The translations under genes were made by a program, and so were the position numbers. DNA of 50,506 nucleotides from Spirosoma sp. 48-14 (GTDB lineage Bacteria; Bacteroidota; Bacteroidia; Cytophagales; Spirosomataceae). Positions 50,453-50,506 of this stretch are shown here, in pieces. The DNA lies in the NCBI RefSeq assembly GCF_001898575.1, contig NZ_MKUD01000086.1, forward strand, positions 299,227 to 349,732, written 5' to 3'. The first letter of the stretch is position 1, and each line of letters begins with the position of its first letter. The notes under the pieces were generated by a model. The model was given only the letters and a program-made list of their open reading frames with translations. It was not told where the DNA came from and made no database searches.

Positions 50453-50506
50453 ATGAAAATTGCACTCGTTACAGGTTCGGCAGGGTTGATCGGTAGTGAA
50501 GCCGTT
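50453..50506 (+). CDS. NAD-dependent epimerase/dehydratase (N-terminal fragment, cut by window edge)
   Basis: Only 18 codons are inside the window: MKIALVTGSAGLIGSEAV. This is the start of a Rossmann fold with the GxxGxxG nucleotide-binding motif (GSAGLIG) of the extended short-chain dehydrogenase/epimerase family, for example CDP-paratose or UDP-sugar epimerases. The rest lies beyond the right edge, so the substrate cannot be told. Confidence 0.75.
   Translation, partial: MKIALVTGSAGLIGSEAV

Noticed and set aside
1..50506. tRNA, rRNA, CRISPR, prophage or intact insertion sequences
   Set aside because: By eye I found no cloverleaf with tRNA arm consensus, no rRNA core sequence, no spacer-repeat array and no transposase or integrase motif.

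Overview
The window looks like chromosomal DNA of a Bacteroidota bacterium, most likely a Spirosoma-type member of the Cytophagales. The grounds are a protein with a C-terminal type IX secretion (T9SS) sorting domain, many small lipoproteins, several copies of the Bacteroidota -7 promoter motif TAnnTTTG, and little sign of Shine-Dalgarno sites. I infer the genus from overall gene style; no marker gene here proves it. I see no tRNA, rRNA, CRISPR array, intact insertion sequence or phage gene.

Left edge (1-5600): the start of a CcoI/FixI-type copper P-type ATPase lies divergent from hemN (oxygen-independent coproporphyrinogen oxidase), with an FNR-type box between them. Then come a phytanoyl-CoA-dioxygenase-like enzyme divergent from an AraC regulator, a complex multi-hairpin repeat, and a tandem universal stress protein.

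The main feature (5763-21117, minus strand) is an apparent operon of 14 tightly packed genes for hydroxycinnamate/4-hydroxybenzoate catabolism. In transcription order: pcaH, pcaG, pcaB, pcaL (fused pcaD-pcaC), pobA, a fused pcaI-pcaJ, pcaF, a secreted DUF3237 protein, a crotonase, a feruloyl-CoA-synthase-type ligase, a MetE-core methyltransferase, a secreted alpha/beta hydrolase, an amidohydrolase resembling 4-hydroxyphenyl-beta-ketoacyl-CoA hydrolase, and an aromatic-acid MFS transporter. An AraC regulator is divergent from pcaH. Together they could release or import a hydroxycinnamate, activate it to the CoA thioester, shorten the side chain to 4-hydroxybenzoate, hydroxylate it to protocatechuate, cleave the ring and feed succinyl-CoA and acetyl-CoA to central metabolism. 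No vanillate demethylase, aldehyde dehydrogenase or 3-hydroxyacyl-CoA dehydrogenase is seen here. Inverted repeats of unrelated sequence sit at gene ends inside this operon, and four of them include or abut the upstream gene's stop codon.

Middle (22300-30220): an OmpA-family lipoprotein with PorE-like architecture, a secreted CAP-domain protein with a T9SS sorting domain, a cyclophilin, a secreted PQQ-type sugar dehydrogenase-like protein, and an AT-rich, gene-poor stretch.

Right part (30224-50506): an AraC regulator leads an RND efflux set (pump, DUF952 protein, membrane fusion protein, outer-membrane channel). Then come manC, several small lipoproteins, a cyclase-family protein with an altered metal motif, thiL, a cytochrome-b5-like protein, an N-acetylglucosamine-kinase-type ATPase, a PaaE-like reductase, an M56 peptidase/BlaI repressor pair with clear paired operators, an M3 oligoendopeptidase, a small lipoprotein, and the first codons of an NAD-dependent epimerase. 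Strong hairpin terminators separate many of these units.
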